From assembly GCA_017934545.1 (NCBI GenBank), contig JAGBJI010000005.1:1-64000 (forward strand): DNA of 64,000 nucleotides, given 5' to 3'. The translations under genes and the position numbers were made by a program. This DNA comes from Bacteroidales bacterium (GTDB lineage: Bacteria > Bacteroidota > Bacteroidia > Bacteroidales > P3). Below the pieces are notes generated by a model that worked only from the letters and a program-made list of their open reading frames with translations, was not told the origin of the DNA and ran no database searches. Shown in pieces: positions 47,487 through 55,543 of the stretch (positions within the stretch are counted from its first letter, which is position 1; every line of letters starts with the position of its first letter).

Positions 47487-48691
47487 TACTTAACCAAAAG
47501 ATATGTATCCTTTGCTATTACATACTCTTCGTCAGTTGTAACGGACAATATCTTAACCTTACTGTCTGGTGTTGAGATTATTCCGTCTTTGCCTGCCGTC
47601 TGTTCGTTGACCTGTTTGTCCAATACGGCACCCAAGAATTCCAATCCGCTTGATATTGCCTGTCTTTGCCACCAAGCATTTTCGCCTATTCCTCCGGTGA
47701 ACAATATGATGTCCACACCGCCCATTGCTGCGGCATATGCACCTATGTATTTTTTCACTCTGTATGCAAAAACGTCAAACGCATCGCTCAACCGTTGGTT
47801 GCCTTCACGTTTGCCCGCCATTATGTCACGCATGTCCGTAACGCCGTCTGTCAAACCGTTCAATCCGCAATCCTTGGTGATAAATCTGTTCAACTCTTTG
47901 TATCCCCAGCCTTCTTTTTCGCCTAAATACAACAAAGCACCTGCGTCTATATCTCCGCAACGCGAACCCATCACCAAACCTTCAACGGTTGTAAATCCCA
48001 TGGAAGTGTCAACGCTCTTACCGTTCAAAACCGCTGCAACCGAAGCTCCGCTTCCTAAATGGCAGGATATTATCTTGGAATTGTTTATGTCTATTCCAGC
48101 CATTTTTGCCGCTTTAGGTGCTACATAACGGTGCGAGGTTCCGTGAAAACCGTATCTTCTTATGCGGTACTGCTCGTAATATTTGTAAGGAATACCGTAA
48201 AGGTAAGCATGAGGCTGCAAGGTGTGGTGGAATGCCGTGTCAAACACTGCAACTTGAGGTGCATCAGGCAGCAATGCTTCCATTGCCTCTATACCTGCAA
48301 GGTTGGCAGGGGTATGCAACGGAGCCAAAGGCTCAAGCGATTTTATGTGCTGTTTCACCTGTGCGTCTATCAACACGCTTTTTGTGAATATCTCCCCGCC
48401 GTGTGCCACTCTGTGACCGCAAGCCTGAATCTCGTTAAGGGAAGAAATAACGCCGATTTCTGAATCCGTCAAAGCGTTAAGCACCATGTTGATACCTGCT
48501 TTGTGATTAGGTATCGGCACTTGTTTGTAATATTTTTCTTTACCCTGCGGTTTATGGGTGAATTCACCCATTTCAAGTCCCACTCTTTCGCAAAGTCCTT
48601 TGGCCAAAAGTACGGAATCGTTGTCATTAACAATATCTATCAACTGATATTTTATCGATGAACTTCCGCAATTTAAAACTAAAATTTTCAT
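47486..48691 (-). CDS. ackA: acetate kinase
   Basis: A 401-residue ASKHA-fold kinase interconverting acetyl phosphate and acetate with ADP/ATP. Motifs: NCGSSSIKYQL at the N-terminus, GHRVAHGG near residue 91, FDTAFHHTL near residue 148, HLGSGASVAAV near residue 208 and FTGGIGENAWWQR near residue 325. Full length. Phosphotransacetylase, its usual neighbour, is not adjacent. The promoter -7 box is at 48751-48758. Confidence 0.97.
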   Translation of the reverse strand: MKILVLNCGSSSIKYQLIDIVNDNDSVLLAKGLCERVGLEMGEFTHKPQGKEKYYKQVPIPNHKAGINMVLNALTDSEIGVISSLNEIQACGHRVAHGGEIFTKSVLIDAQVKQHIKSLEPLAPLHTPANLAGIEAMEALLPDAPQVAVFDTAFHHTLQPHAYLYGIPYKYYEQYRIRRYGFHGTSHRYVAPKAAKMAGIDINNSKIISCHLGSGASVAAVLNGKSVDTSMGFTTVEGLVMGSRCGDIDAGALLYLGEKEGWGYKELNRFITKDCGLNGLTDGVTDMRDIMAGKREGNQRLSDAFDVFAYRVKKYIGAYAAAMGGVDIILFTGGIGENAWWQRQAISSGLEFLGAVLDKQVNEQTAGKDGIISTPDSKVKILSVTTDEEYVIAKDTYLLVK

Positions 48692-48750
48692 ATCATTACT
48701 CTGTTTTTAACAACTATTCTTTATAAAGTGACAAAATCACTTACAGAATT

Positions 48751-48758
48751 CAAAATTA
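48751..48758 (-). promoter_or_regulatory. -7 box for ackA
   Basis: The minus strand reads TAATTTTG, 60 bp before the ackA start. Confidence 0.55.
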
Positions 48759-48852
48759 CAAAAAAAAAACGAGCCTACAAAGAAAAAACCGAAAAATTTC
48801 ACTCCCTCCGCCCTGCTCCTTGCGTATTAGATTTTGCCCTTACACTCCTTAC

Positions 48853-48960
48853 CGCTGCCCCTTCTGAAAGTAAACACAAAAAAATCTGATTTTTTCATTC
48901 AAAAAACCTATTTTTTTGAGTGAAAAAACCTATTTTTTTTGACATTCTTTTCTAAAAAGG
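48853..48960. repeat. intergenic element 7 (three units, decayed arms)
   Basis: A-runs begin at 48878, 48901 and 48923 (pitch 23, 22), with cores TCTGA, CCTA and CCTA. The left flank CTGCCCCTTCTGAAAG resembles elements 2 and 4. The outer arms are poorly complementary. It lies between ackA and the membrane protein gene; the rest of the spacer is AT-rich. Confidence 0.7.
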
Positions 48961-48963
48961 CAA

Positions 48964-48992
48964 CAGCACTGCCGCTTTAGGCGGCAGTGCTG
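48964..48992 (-). terminator. terminator of the DPP11-pheT operon
   Basis: A perfect 12 bp stem (48964-48975 and 48981-48992, loop TTTAG) lies 20 bp past the minus-strand stop at 49012, followed in that direction by a T-rich stretch. Confidence 0.75.
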
Positions 48993-49011
48993 CTATGAAA
49001 GGCGTCAGCCT

Positions 49012-50241
49012 TTATTTAAAATTACGCTGGTTGTACTTGCTTAAATCGTATACTTTGAACCCGTACTGTTCGTTGTGGGACAAATCTATCGGAGTTATCT
49101 CGTCATCGTCCTGCGTTTGTGCGTTACCGTTGAACGACGATGAATATTTATCCAAATTAATCCTGTTCTTGGTTTCCCAATTTTCGTCACCGCTTATAAC
49201 GTTGCGTGAGTTCATCATATCTATCTCACGTTTCTCTCTTTCCCAACGGCGTTTGGCTGCTTTTGCACGCTTGTTGTACACATATACGCTGATAAACAAT
49301 GTCAGTGCAACGGCAACAATGATGAACGCCATCACCGCATTTTCCACAAAATATGAGCGGTAAGGCGAACTTTCAAGCAAAAAGCCACGCATCATTATGA
49401 TATTGCCAACGAAAGCACATGCCAAAACTATAACGGGAGGCAGGTTTATATGTCCGTTTTCGTCATACATTTCCGTTTCGGTCAACAATCCGCGGTACCG
49501 TCTGACAAAAGGCAGGCACAAAGCCGTAACGGTCAAAAAGGCCATGAGCAATATACATCCCACTTCGTTGGAAGGAACGTAAGGCAAATTCCATATAATC
49601 AAAAAAACGCACGCTATGCCGACGGGATAAACCACGTTTGACAACAGATTGTCTATCCTGTTTGCCGAAAAAGGATTGAACAACAGTTTTATCTTTGAAC
49701 TCATAAAGTTAAACAACGCATAGGAAATGACAAATGCAACGGCTATGCAGGCGTATTTGCCTATTCCCGTCATGGAAAGACCCGCAAAATCGGTCACAAT
49801 GTTCCAATTCCACAAATCAAACAACAATCCGAAGATAAGGTTGCCGCAAATCCTTACAACCGTACACAATATCAGCCAAAACAAATAACGCCGCATGTTC
49901 AAACGGTCTGAATTCCACTTGATAAGGAAGAGCATTGCAACCAATATCAACACAACGGAAAAGATTACGGGGGTGAAAAAGACCGCATTAACGTTGTCCG
50001 CACTTGCCCACAAATCCTTGTCGCTTACGGCGGTGTTGATATAGTTGAAATCAATTTGTGAATTCACTATAAACATTTTCACGTCCAAAGTAAAGCCGGG
50101 AATGATTGTAAAAAACTGAAACACCCAAAAAGCCGTAATCCATGCCAAAACCAACAATACGGAACTGTTGACCATGGCAGGTATATCTGTTTTTGCATGC
50201 TTTGCCCTGTGCAGTGTTGTTTTCAAAAATCCGTTCATCAT
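49012..50241 (-). CDS. polytopic membrane protein of unknown function
   Basis: A 409-residue protein with about eight hydrophobic spans, for example SSVLLVLAWITAFWVFQFF near residue 28, FFTPVIFSVVLILVAMLFL near residue 87 and FIIVAVALTLFISVYVY near residue 300. A cytoplasmic tail of about 90 residues is Arg/Lys- then Asn/Asp-rich. I recognise no family. Last gene of the operon, 12 bp after the repeat protein gene and followed by a terminator. Confidence 0.82.
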   Translation of the reverse strand: MMNGFLKTTLHRAKHAKTDIPAMVNSSVLLVLAWITAFWVFQFFTIIPGFTLDVKMFIVNSQIDFNYINTAVSDKDLWASADNVNAVFFTPVIFSVVLILVAMLFLIKWNSDRLNMRRYLFWLILCTVVRICGNLIFGLLFDLWNWNIVTDFAGLSMTGIGKYACIAVAFVISYALFNFMSSKIKLLFNPFSANRIDNLLSNVVYPVGIACVFLIIWNLPYVPSNEVGCILLMAFLTVTALCLPFVRRYRGLLTETEMYDENGHINLPPVIVLACAFVGNIIMMRGFLLESSPYRSYFVENAVMAFIIVAVALTLFISVYVYNKRAKAAKRRWEREKREIDMMNSRNVISGDENWETKNRINLDKYSSSFNGNAQTQDDDEITPIDLSHNEQYGFKVYDLSKYNQRNFK

Positions 50242-50253
50242 CTTACATTTATT

Positions 50254-50676
50254 TTATCTTCTTCTCCAATTGTAAATCATAAAATCCGCATCCTTTGCCT
50301 GCAAGTCCTGAATCTTTTTCACCTCGCGGGCAATCATAATAAAGATGTCCAAACCCTTTTCTTTCAACCATTGCAACCCCTCCGTATCGTTTTTACATGC
50401 CGCTGTAAAATGGATAAGAAACTCATCGTTAGTGTCGTTTATCCACTTCTGTGCTTTGCTGTGACCGTCAACGGCGATAGTTATAATGGCTATGGGTTCA
50501 AATCCGTTGTCAAACAACCAATGCAACGCATCTTTGTCCCCGCGGACTACGTTGCTCCACGCCGCAAGCTCGGGAAAACCGTTGTCAATAAGGAATTTGA
50601 AAAACTTTTTATCCCCTTTCAACGCCTGCAACAGTGCAAGCAATATCTTTATGTCGTAACCGAGCAATGATTGCAT
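50254..50676 (-). CDS. small helical-repeat protein (four 25-residue repeats)
   Basis: A 140-residue protein. Residues from about 21 to 120 are four exact 25-residue units, each starting GDK, GDK, GHS or NDT. Each has the pattern (A/F)..W(L/I)...(N/G)(G/D) then a hydrophobic helix. Two-helix units of this kind resemble ankyrin- or HEAT-like solenoids but are shorter than ankyrin repeats (33). No signal peptide, so probably cytoplasmic and a protein-binding adaptor. It starts 7 bp after pheT. Confidence 0.75.
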   Translation of the reverse strand: MQSLLGYDIKILLALLQALKGDKKFFKFLIDNGFPELAAWSNVVRGDKDALHWLFDNGFEPIAIITIAVDGHSKAQKWINDTNDEFLIHFTAACKNDTEGLQWLKEKGLDIFIMIAREVKKIQDLQAKDADFMIYNWRRR

Positions 50677-50683
50677 GTGGGTT

Positions 50684-53143
50684 TTATCTTAATTTAGCGT
50701 CAACCTTTTTTGTCAAAGTCTTCATTATCTTGTTCACCGTGGCCTCTATCTGTTTGTCGGTAAGCGTTTTTTGCTCGTCCTGCAAGGTTACGGAAACGGC
50801 ATATTGCTTTTTGCCGGCTTCTTTCAACCCTTGGTAATCGTCAAACAGATTTACGCTGCGGATAAGTTTGCGGTCGCAATCCTTAATTATCTTTTCAATG
50901 GTTTCAAACGTAACGTCTTTGTCCACAACAAGAGCCAAATCCCTTCTTACTGCAGGGAATTTGGAGATGGTTTGGTATTTTATGTCTTTGGACGGTATTT
51001 GTTTGACAACGTTTTCCCAATATATGTCCGCAAAAAAGACGTCAGGTTTGATGTCAAATGCGGCTTTTGTCTTGGCAGACACCTGTCCCAATACGGCAAG
51101 GGTCTTCTTGCTTTCTTTGTTTACAAGTTTCAAGCCCGAAGAAAAATAAGACGCCTCAACAGGTTCCTGCAACAATTGGTCGGTATCCGTACGCAAACGT
51201 TTCAAAACATTGAACACTATATTTTTTAAGAAGAAAAACGTGACGTCTTCCGCTTTCTTTTGCCACGAATCACCGCTCATCTTTCCGCTTACGGCTATTG
51301 ACAGATGTTTTTGCTGCAAAAAACGTTTGTCAACCGATGCTTCTTTGTCGGCTTTAGGGTTTTGCTGATAGCAATTTCCGAATTCAAAGATTTTTATATT
51401 TGAAAGTTTTCTGTTAAGGTTAAATGCCACAACTTCCAAACTGCCGTAAAGAAGCGTTTGACGCATAACATCCAAGTCCGCAGACAACGGATTGAAAAGT
51501 TTAACGCAGTTTCCGTATTCAAAATCTTTGTTATCCTTATAATACGACGACGGTGTCAAAGAGTTGGTCATGGTTTCGTTGAAACCGTTGTCCGCCAAAT
51601 AAGAAGTGATTATGTTTTGGATTTTTTCTTTGTCGGGTTTAGGAGTATAAGACAACGAAGACTTAACGTTTTGTGCGAATTCAATGTTGTTGTATCCGTA
51701 TATACGTAATATTTCTTCCGCTAAATCGCACGGACGCGTCACATCCACCTTGCAGGTCGGTATCAATGCCTGCAAACCTTGCTCGTTGAACACAGGCAAT
51801 TCTATATCCAAACTCTCCAAAATAGTTTTTATCACCTGACGGTCTATTTTCTTTCCCGTCAATTTGTCCAAATAATCAAATTCAAGGTCAATACATTTCT
51901 TTTCAACCTTGCTTGGATACACGTCAATTATGTTGCTTGTGATTGTTGCCTGACACAATTGTTTTATAAGCAATGCCGCACGCTTCAAAGCGTAAAGGGT
52001 TATGTTGGCATCCGCCCCTCTTTCGTATCTGAACGACGCATCGGTGGAAATTTGATGGTATTTGGCTGCCTTACGTATTACAACCGGATTAAAATATGCA
52101 CTTTCTATGAAAATATTTTCAGTTTTTTCGGTTATCCCGGAATCTTTTCCGCCGAATATTCCGCCAAGACACATCGGTTCTTCGCCGTTGCAAACCATTG
52201 CTTCCTTACCGTTCAGTTTTCTTTTCACTCCGTCCAAGGTTACAAACTCCGTTCCCTGGGCAAGAGTTCTGACATTAACGGTTTTGGTTGTTATCTTGTC
52301 CAAATCAAATGCGTGCAGAGGCTGTCCGCATTCCATAAGAACGAAATTGGTTATATCCACAATGTTGTTTACAGGGCGTATGCCTATTGCCGAAAGATGT
52401 TCTTTCAACCATTTAGGCGATTCCGCTACCTTTACGTTGCGGATACACAATCCGCTGTATCGGCCGCAAAGCGATTGGTCTATGTTTACCTGAATGTTAT
52501 CCGTCGTTTCGTCAACTGCAAATTGTGAAACGTCTGGAATGTTTACCGTATATTTTTTACCCTCTTTGGCATTCAATGCCGCCGCCAAGTCCCTGCAAAC
52601 CCCTAAATGCGAAGCCGCATCGCTTCTGTTTGCCGTAAGACCTATTTCAAGTACGTAATCGTCCTTGATGTTGAAGTATTCTTTTGCCGCAGTTCCGGGT
52701 TCGGGTTCATCATTCAGTACCATTATTCCGTCGTGATTGTCACTTAACTGCAGCTCTTTCTCCGAACAAATCATTCCTTCCGACACTTCGCCGCGAAGTT
52801 TTGACTTTTTAATCTCAAAACATTCTTCCCCGTCGTAAACTTTAGCACCTATGGTTGCAACAACTACATATTGTCCCGCCGCAACATTAGGAGCTCCGCA
52901 AACTATGTGCAGAGGTTCCTGCGTGCCTACGTCAACCGTTGTTATGTGTAAGTGGTCGCTGTTAGGGTGAGCCTCACATGTCAAAACTTTTCCTATAACA
53001 TATTTATCCAAACCGCCCTTTACGGACTCGGTTTTCTCTGTATCTTCAACTTCCAATCCTGCAAAAGTAAGCACTTCGGCCGTTTGCTCCGCCGTCAAAT
53101 CAACGGATATGTATTCTTTAAGCCAACTATATGATATTTTCAT
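50684..53143 (-). CDS. pheT: phenylalanyl-tRNA synthetase beta subunit
   Basis: An 819-residue beta subunit of the (alpha-beta)2 enzyme charging tRNA-Phe. The N-terminal tRNA-binding OB fold has CEAHPNSDHLHITTVDVG near residue 56. The B3/B4 core holds the editing site. The B5 region, the catalytic-like core domain and the C-terminal anticodon-binding FDX-ACB fold (KFPAVRRDLALVVD near residue 727) follow. Full length. pheS is not nearby, as is usual when the two are split. It starts 1 bp after the S46 peptidase stop. Confidence 0.97.
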   Translation of the reverse strand: MKISYSWLKEYISVDLTAEQTAEVLTFAGLEVEDTEKTESVKGGLDKYVIGKVLTCEAHPNSDHLHITTVDVGTQEPLHIVCGAPNVAAGQYVVVATIGAKVYDGEECFEIKKSKLRGEVSEGMICSEKELQLSDNHDGIMVLNDEPEPGTAAKEYFNIKDDYVLEIGLTANRSDAASHLGVCRDLAAALNAKEGKKYTVNIPDVSQFAVDETTDNIQVNIDQSLCGRYSGLCIRNVKVAESPKWLKEHLSAIGIRPVNNIVDITNFVLMECGQPLHAFDLDKITTKTVNVRTLAQGTEFVTLDGVKRKLNGKEAMVCNGEEPMCLGGIFGGKDSGITEKTENIFIESAYFNPVVIRKAAKYHQISTDASFRYERGADANITLYALKRAALLIKQLCQATITSNIIDVYPSKVEKKCIDLEFDYLDKLTGKKIDRQVIKTILESLDIELPVFNEQGLQALIPTCKVDVTRPCDLAEEILRIYGYNNIEFAQNVKSSLSYTPKPDKEKIQNIITSYLADNGFNETMTNSLTPSSYYKDNKDFEYGNCVKLFNPLSADLDVMRQTLLYGSLEVVAFNLNRKLSNIKIFEFGNCYQQNPKADKEASVDKRFLQQKHLSIAVSGKMSGDSWQKKAEDVTFFFLKNIVFNVLKRLRTDTDQLLQEPVEASYFSSGLKLVNKESKKTLAVLGQVSAKTKAAFDIKPDVFFADIYWENVVKQIPSKDIKYQTISKFPAVRRDLALVVDKDVTFETIEKIIKDCDRKLIRSVNLFDDYQGLKEAGKKQYAVSVTLQDEQKTLTDKQIEATVNKIMKTLTKKVDAKLR

Positions 53144-53144
53144 C

Positions 53145-55292
53145 TTATTTGATTATTTCAAGTTCGTCAATAATGTTTTTTGCATCCAAATATTTGTCAA
53201 TTATAAGCAGACAATACCTGATGTCAAGCGATATATTGCGGCACAAATCCTTGTCGTACAAAACGTCACTCATCGTTCCTTCCCAATTTCTGTCAAAATT
53301 AAGACCGATAAGGTTGCCTTCGGCGTCCATAACAGGCGACCCGCTGTTGCCGCCGGTTGTATGGTTGGTAGCAATGAACGCCACCCTGTCGCCGTAAGGC
53401 GATGTGTCACCGTTGTAGTAAATATCTTTGAGTTTTTGTTCCACTACATAGTCGTAAACGTTAGGGTCTTCTTTTTCCATTATGCCTGCTATGGTAGTGT
53501 AATGGCGGTACTCAACGCCGTCTTTGGGTTTGAACGGTGCTATATTGCCGTATGTAACCCTCAAAGTAAGGTTTGCATCGGGAAAAATGCCGTCGTTCAT
53601 TGACACGTCTTTGTTTCCCTTGGCGTTGTAATCGCTCAAAATTTTTGCAACATGGATTCTGTACAACGAATCCGTCTTTGCATTGTTTTCTTTCAGTTTC
53701 CCTGCCGTTTGGTTTATATAATGTCCCCATACAGGTGAAAGCAATTCTATTGCAGGGTCGTCTATAAGTTTTTTGTAGTCCTTGCGTTTATAGTTTTTCA
53801 GCATTTTTTCAATCTTTGCAGGATTTGTCAGAATACTCTTTGCGTATATCTGGGCAAAATAATCGCTTACGGATTTAGCCGAAGACACTTTGTTGTTCAG
53901 AAAAGTGTAGTTGTCTTTTGCGAAATCGTTGTAAAATATCACCATCGTACGCAAAAAGACCGTGCTGTCAACCGCTCTGTGCTGACGGAAGTCGTTGTTG
54001 TAATACTTTTGAAGATAATTCAACAGATTATCAGCTTCGGTTTTCAAAACAATGTCCGAAACCGAATCATCACGCGATATGTCTATCAAGGACAAAAGCC
54101 GTCTTGCCTGCTTCATAAAATCACTTGCCAACACCGCTTCGCTTATGTACAGTTGTTCCATCTTGTACCGGCGGCCGTCATCGTACAAACGCTTGAATTC
54201 TTTCATCAACGCATTGCCCTCTTCCTGCTGTTGTTTCTTTTCAATGGCGTTTAAAAATTTCAACCCTTTCACTTCGCCCTGCCATTTCTTCCATCCGTTG
54301 GCAATTGAGGCTACGTCCGAAGCATATCTCAACCTTTGGGCAGGCGATTGCTCCTGTGCAGCTTTGTATACGTCCAATATCTCGGTACGCAATTTTATTC
54401 TTGCGGGGTCTTCAAGGTTTTGTATGTCCTCAACTGCATAAGAAGTCAAAAACTGACGCGTAGTTCCGGGGTATCCCATAACAAAAGTAAAATCTCCTTC
54501 CTGTTTGTCTTTTAGTGAAATCTTCAAAAACTTCTTCGGCTCGTAAGGTTTGTTGTCTTTGCTGTACTCCGCAGGCTCGTTGTTCTGGTCTGCATAAACA
54601 CGGAACACTGAAAAATCGCCTGTATGACGCGGCCACATCCAATTGTCCGTATCCCCTCCGAACTTACCTATATTTGACGGCGGGGCAGCCACTAAACGTA
54701 CGTCTTTGTATACTTTGTTGACATACATCATATATTGGTTGCCGTAGTACAAAGGTTTGATTTGTGCCGTAAGATTGGTCCCCTGCGTGGCTTTTTCAAT
54801 TATGGCTTTGATGTTTTCATCGGTTACGGCTTTGCGTTGCTGTTCGCTCATAGAAGAACTTACGCCTTTCAAAACCTCATCGGTTACGTCTTTCATGTAT
54901 TGCAAAAGCGTGACAGTCAAACCCGGACAAGGCAGTTCTTCGTCCGTGCTTTTCGCCGCAAACCCGTTGGTCAAATAGTCGTGGTCAACCGTTGAATGTC
55001 TTACTATCTGATAATAACCGCAATGATGGTTGGTAAAAACAAGTCCGTTTTTACTTACGAATTCGCCCGTACAACCCGTGCCGAAAAGCATTACGGCATC
55101 TTTTATACTTGCATTGTTAACGTCGTATATTTCTTTTGCAGAAAGTTTACATCCTTTGCTCTGCATGTCTTTTTGGTTGTTTTGCAAAAGCATAGGAATC
55201 CACATTCCGCCCTGTGCAAATGAGTTGTGAACGGTTGAAATACACATGACAACCGCACCTATCAAAACTAAAAACCGTTTATTCATCTTCAT
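53145..55292 (-). CDS. S46 dipeptidyl-peptidase, DPP11 type (Asp/Glu-specific)
   Basis: A 715-residue periplasmic dipeptidyl-peptidase with a signal peptide (VHNSFA/QG near residue 26). The chymotrypsin-like triad is visible: His in TNHHCGY near residue 92, Asp in the NWMWPRHTGDFSVFRVYAD region near residue 230, and Ser in TGGNSGSPVMD near residue 656. The S1 position reads LNFDRNWEG with Arg, as in DPP11, where the general DPP7 has Gly. It would release N-terminal dipeptides with acidic P1 from peptides used as nutrients. First gene of the operon with pheT. Confidence 0.92.
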   Translation of the reverse strand: MKMNKRFLVLIGAVVMCISTVHNSFAQGGMWIPMLLQNNQKDMQSKGCKLSAKEIYDVNNASIKDAVMLFGTGCTGEFVSKNGLVFTNHHCGYYQIVRHSTVDHDYLTNGFAAKSTDEELPCPGLTVTLLQYMKDVTDEVLKGVSSSMSEQQRKAVTDENIKAIIEKATQGTNLTAQIKPLYYGNQYMMYVNKVYKDVRLVAAPPSNIGKFGGDTDNWMWPRHTGDFSVFRVYADQNNEPAEYSKDNKPYEPKKFLKISLKDKQEGDFTFVMGYPGTTRQFLTSYAVEDIQNLEDPARIKLRTEILDVYKAAQEQSPAQRLRYASDVASIANGWKKWQGEVKGLKFLNAIEKKQQQEEGNALMKEFKRLYDDGRRYKMEQLYISEAVLASDFMKQARRLLSLIDISRDDSVSDIVLKTEADNLLNYLQKYYNNDFRQHRAVDSTVFLRTMVIFYNDFAKDNYTFLNNKVSSAKSVSDYFAQIYAKSILTNPAKIEKMLKNYKRKDYKKLIDDPAIELLSPVWGHYINQTAGKLKENNAKTDSLYRIHVAKILSDYNAKGNKDVSMNDGIFPDANLTLRVTYGNIAPFKPKDGVEYRHYTTIAGIMEKEDPNVYDYVVEQKLKDIYYNGDTSPYGDRVAFIATNHTTGGNSGSPVMDAEGNLIGLNFDRNWEGTMSDVLYDKDLCRNISLDIRYCLLIIDKYLDAKNIIDELEIIK

Positions 55293-55312
55293 GTTGTTTT
55301 TAAATTAATGTG

Positions 55313-55320
55313 CAAAGATA
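55313..55320 (-). promoter_or_regulatory. -7 box for the DPP11-pheT operon
   Basis: The minus strand reads TATCTTTG, 21 bp before the start codon. Confidence 0.6.
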
Positions 55321-55406
55321 TGAAAATTTATCAAAATACAAATCATTATCAGAATATAATGTTGCATAACATCAATTTACCGCAACCTAATCAAAAAAGA
55401 CTTCTC

Positions 55407-55494
55407 TGCAAAACCGTTTTGCAACACTTACAAAACCGTCTTGCAGACCTTGCAAAACGGTTTTGCAACGCTTGCAAGACGGTTTTGCAGAAAA
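55407..55494. repeat. array of four 22 bp units with palindrome TGCAAAACSGTTTTGCA
   Basis: Four contiguous 22 bp units start at 55407, 55429, 55451 and 55473. Each holds a 17 bp odd-centred palindrome with up to two substitutions, followed by a short 5 bp spacer (ACACT, GACCT, ACGCT or similar). The array lies between the divergent promoters of the DPP11 operon and dnaE, 22 bp before the dnaE -7 box. Confidence 0.88.
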
Positions 55495-55515
55495 CAGGTT
55501 CTGAAAAAAAAATTG

Positions 55516-55523
55516 TATATTTG
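55516..55523 (+). promoter_or_regulatory. -7 box for dnaE
   Basis: TATATTTG lies 21 bp before the dnaE start. The -33 region would lie at the end of the 22 bp array (unit 4). Confidence 0.6.
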
Positions 55524-55543
55524 CAAAAAAATATATTCATTCT

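Noticed and set aside
51779-52528. 249-codon open frame opposite pheT
   Set aside because: Antisense shadow; pheT is full length with all domains.
55407-55494. CRISPR array
   Set aside because: The 22 bp units are contiguous palindromes with no variable spacers and no cas genes nearby.
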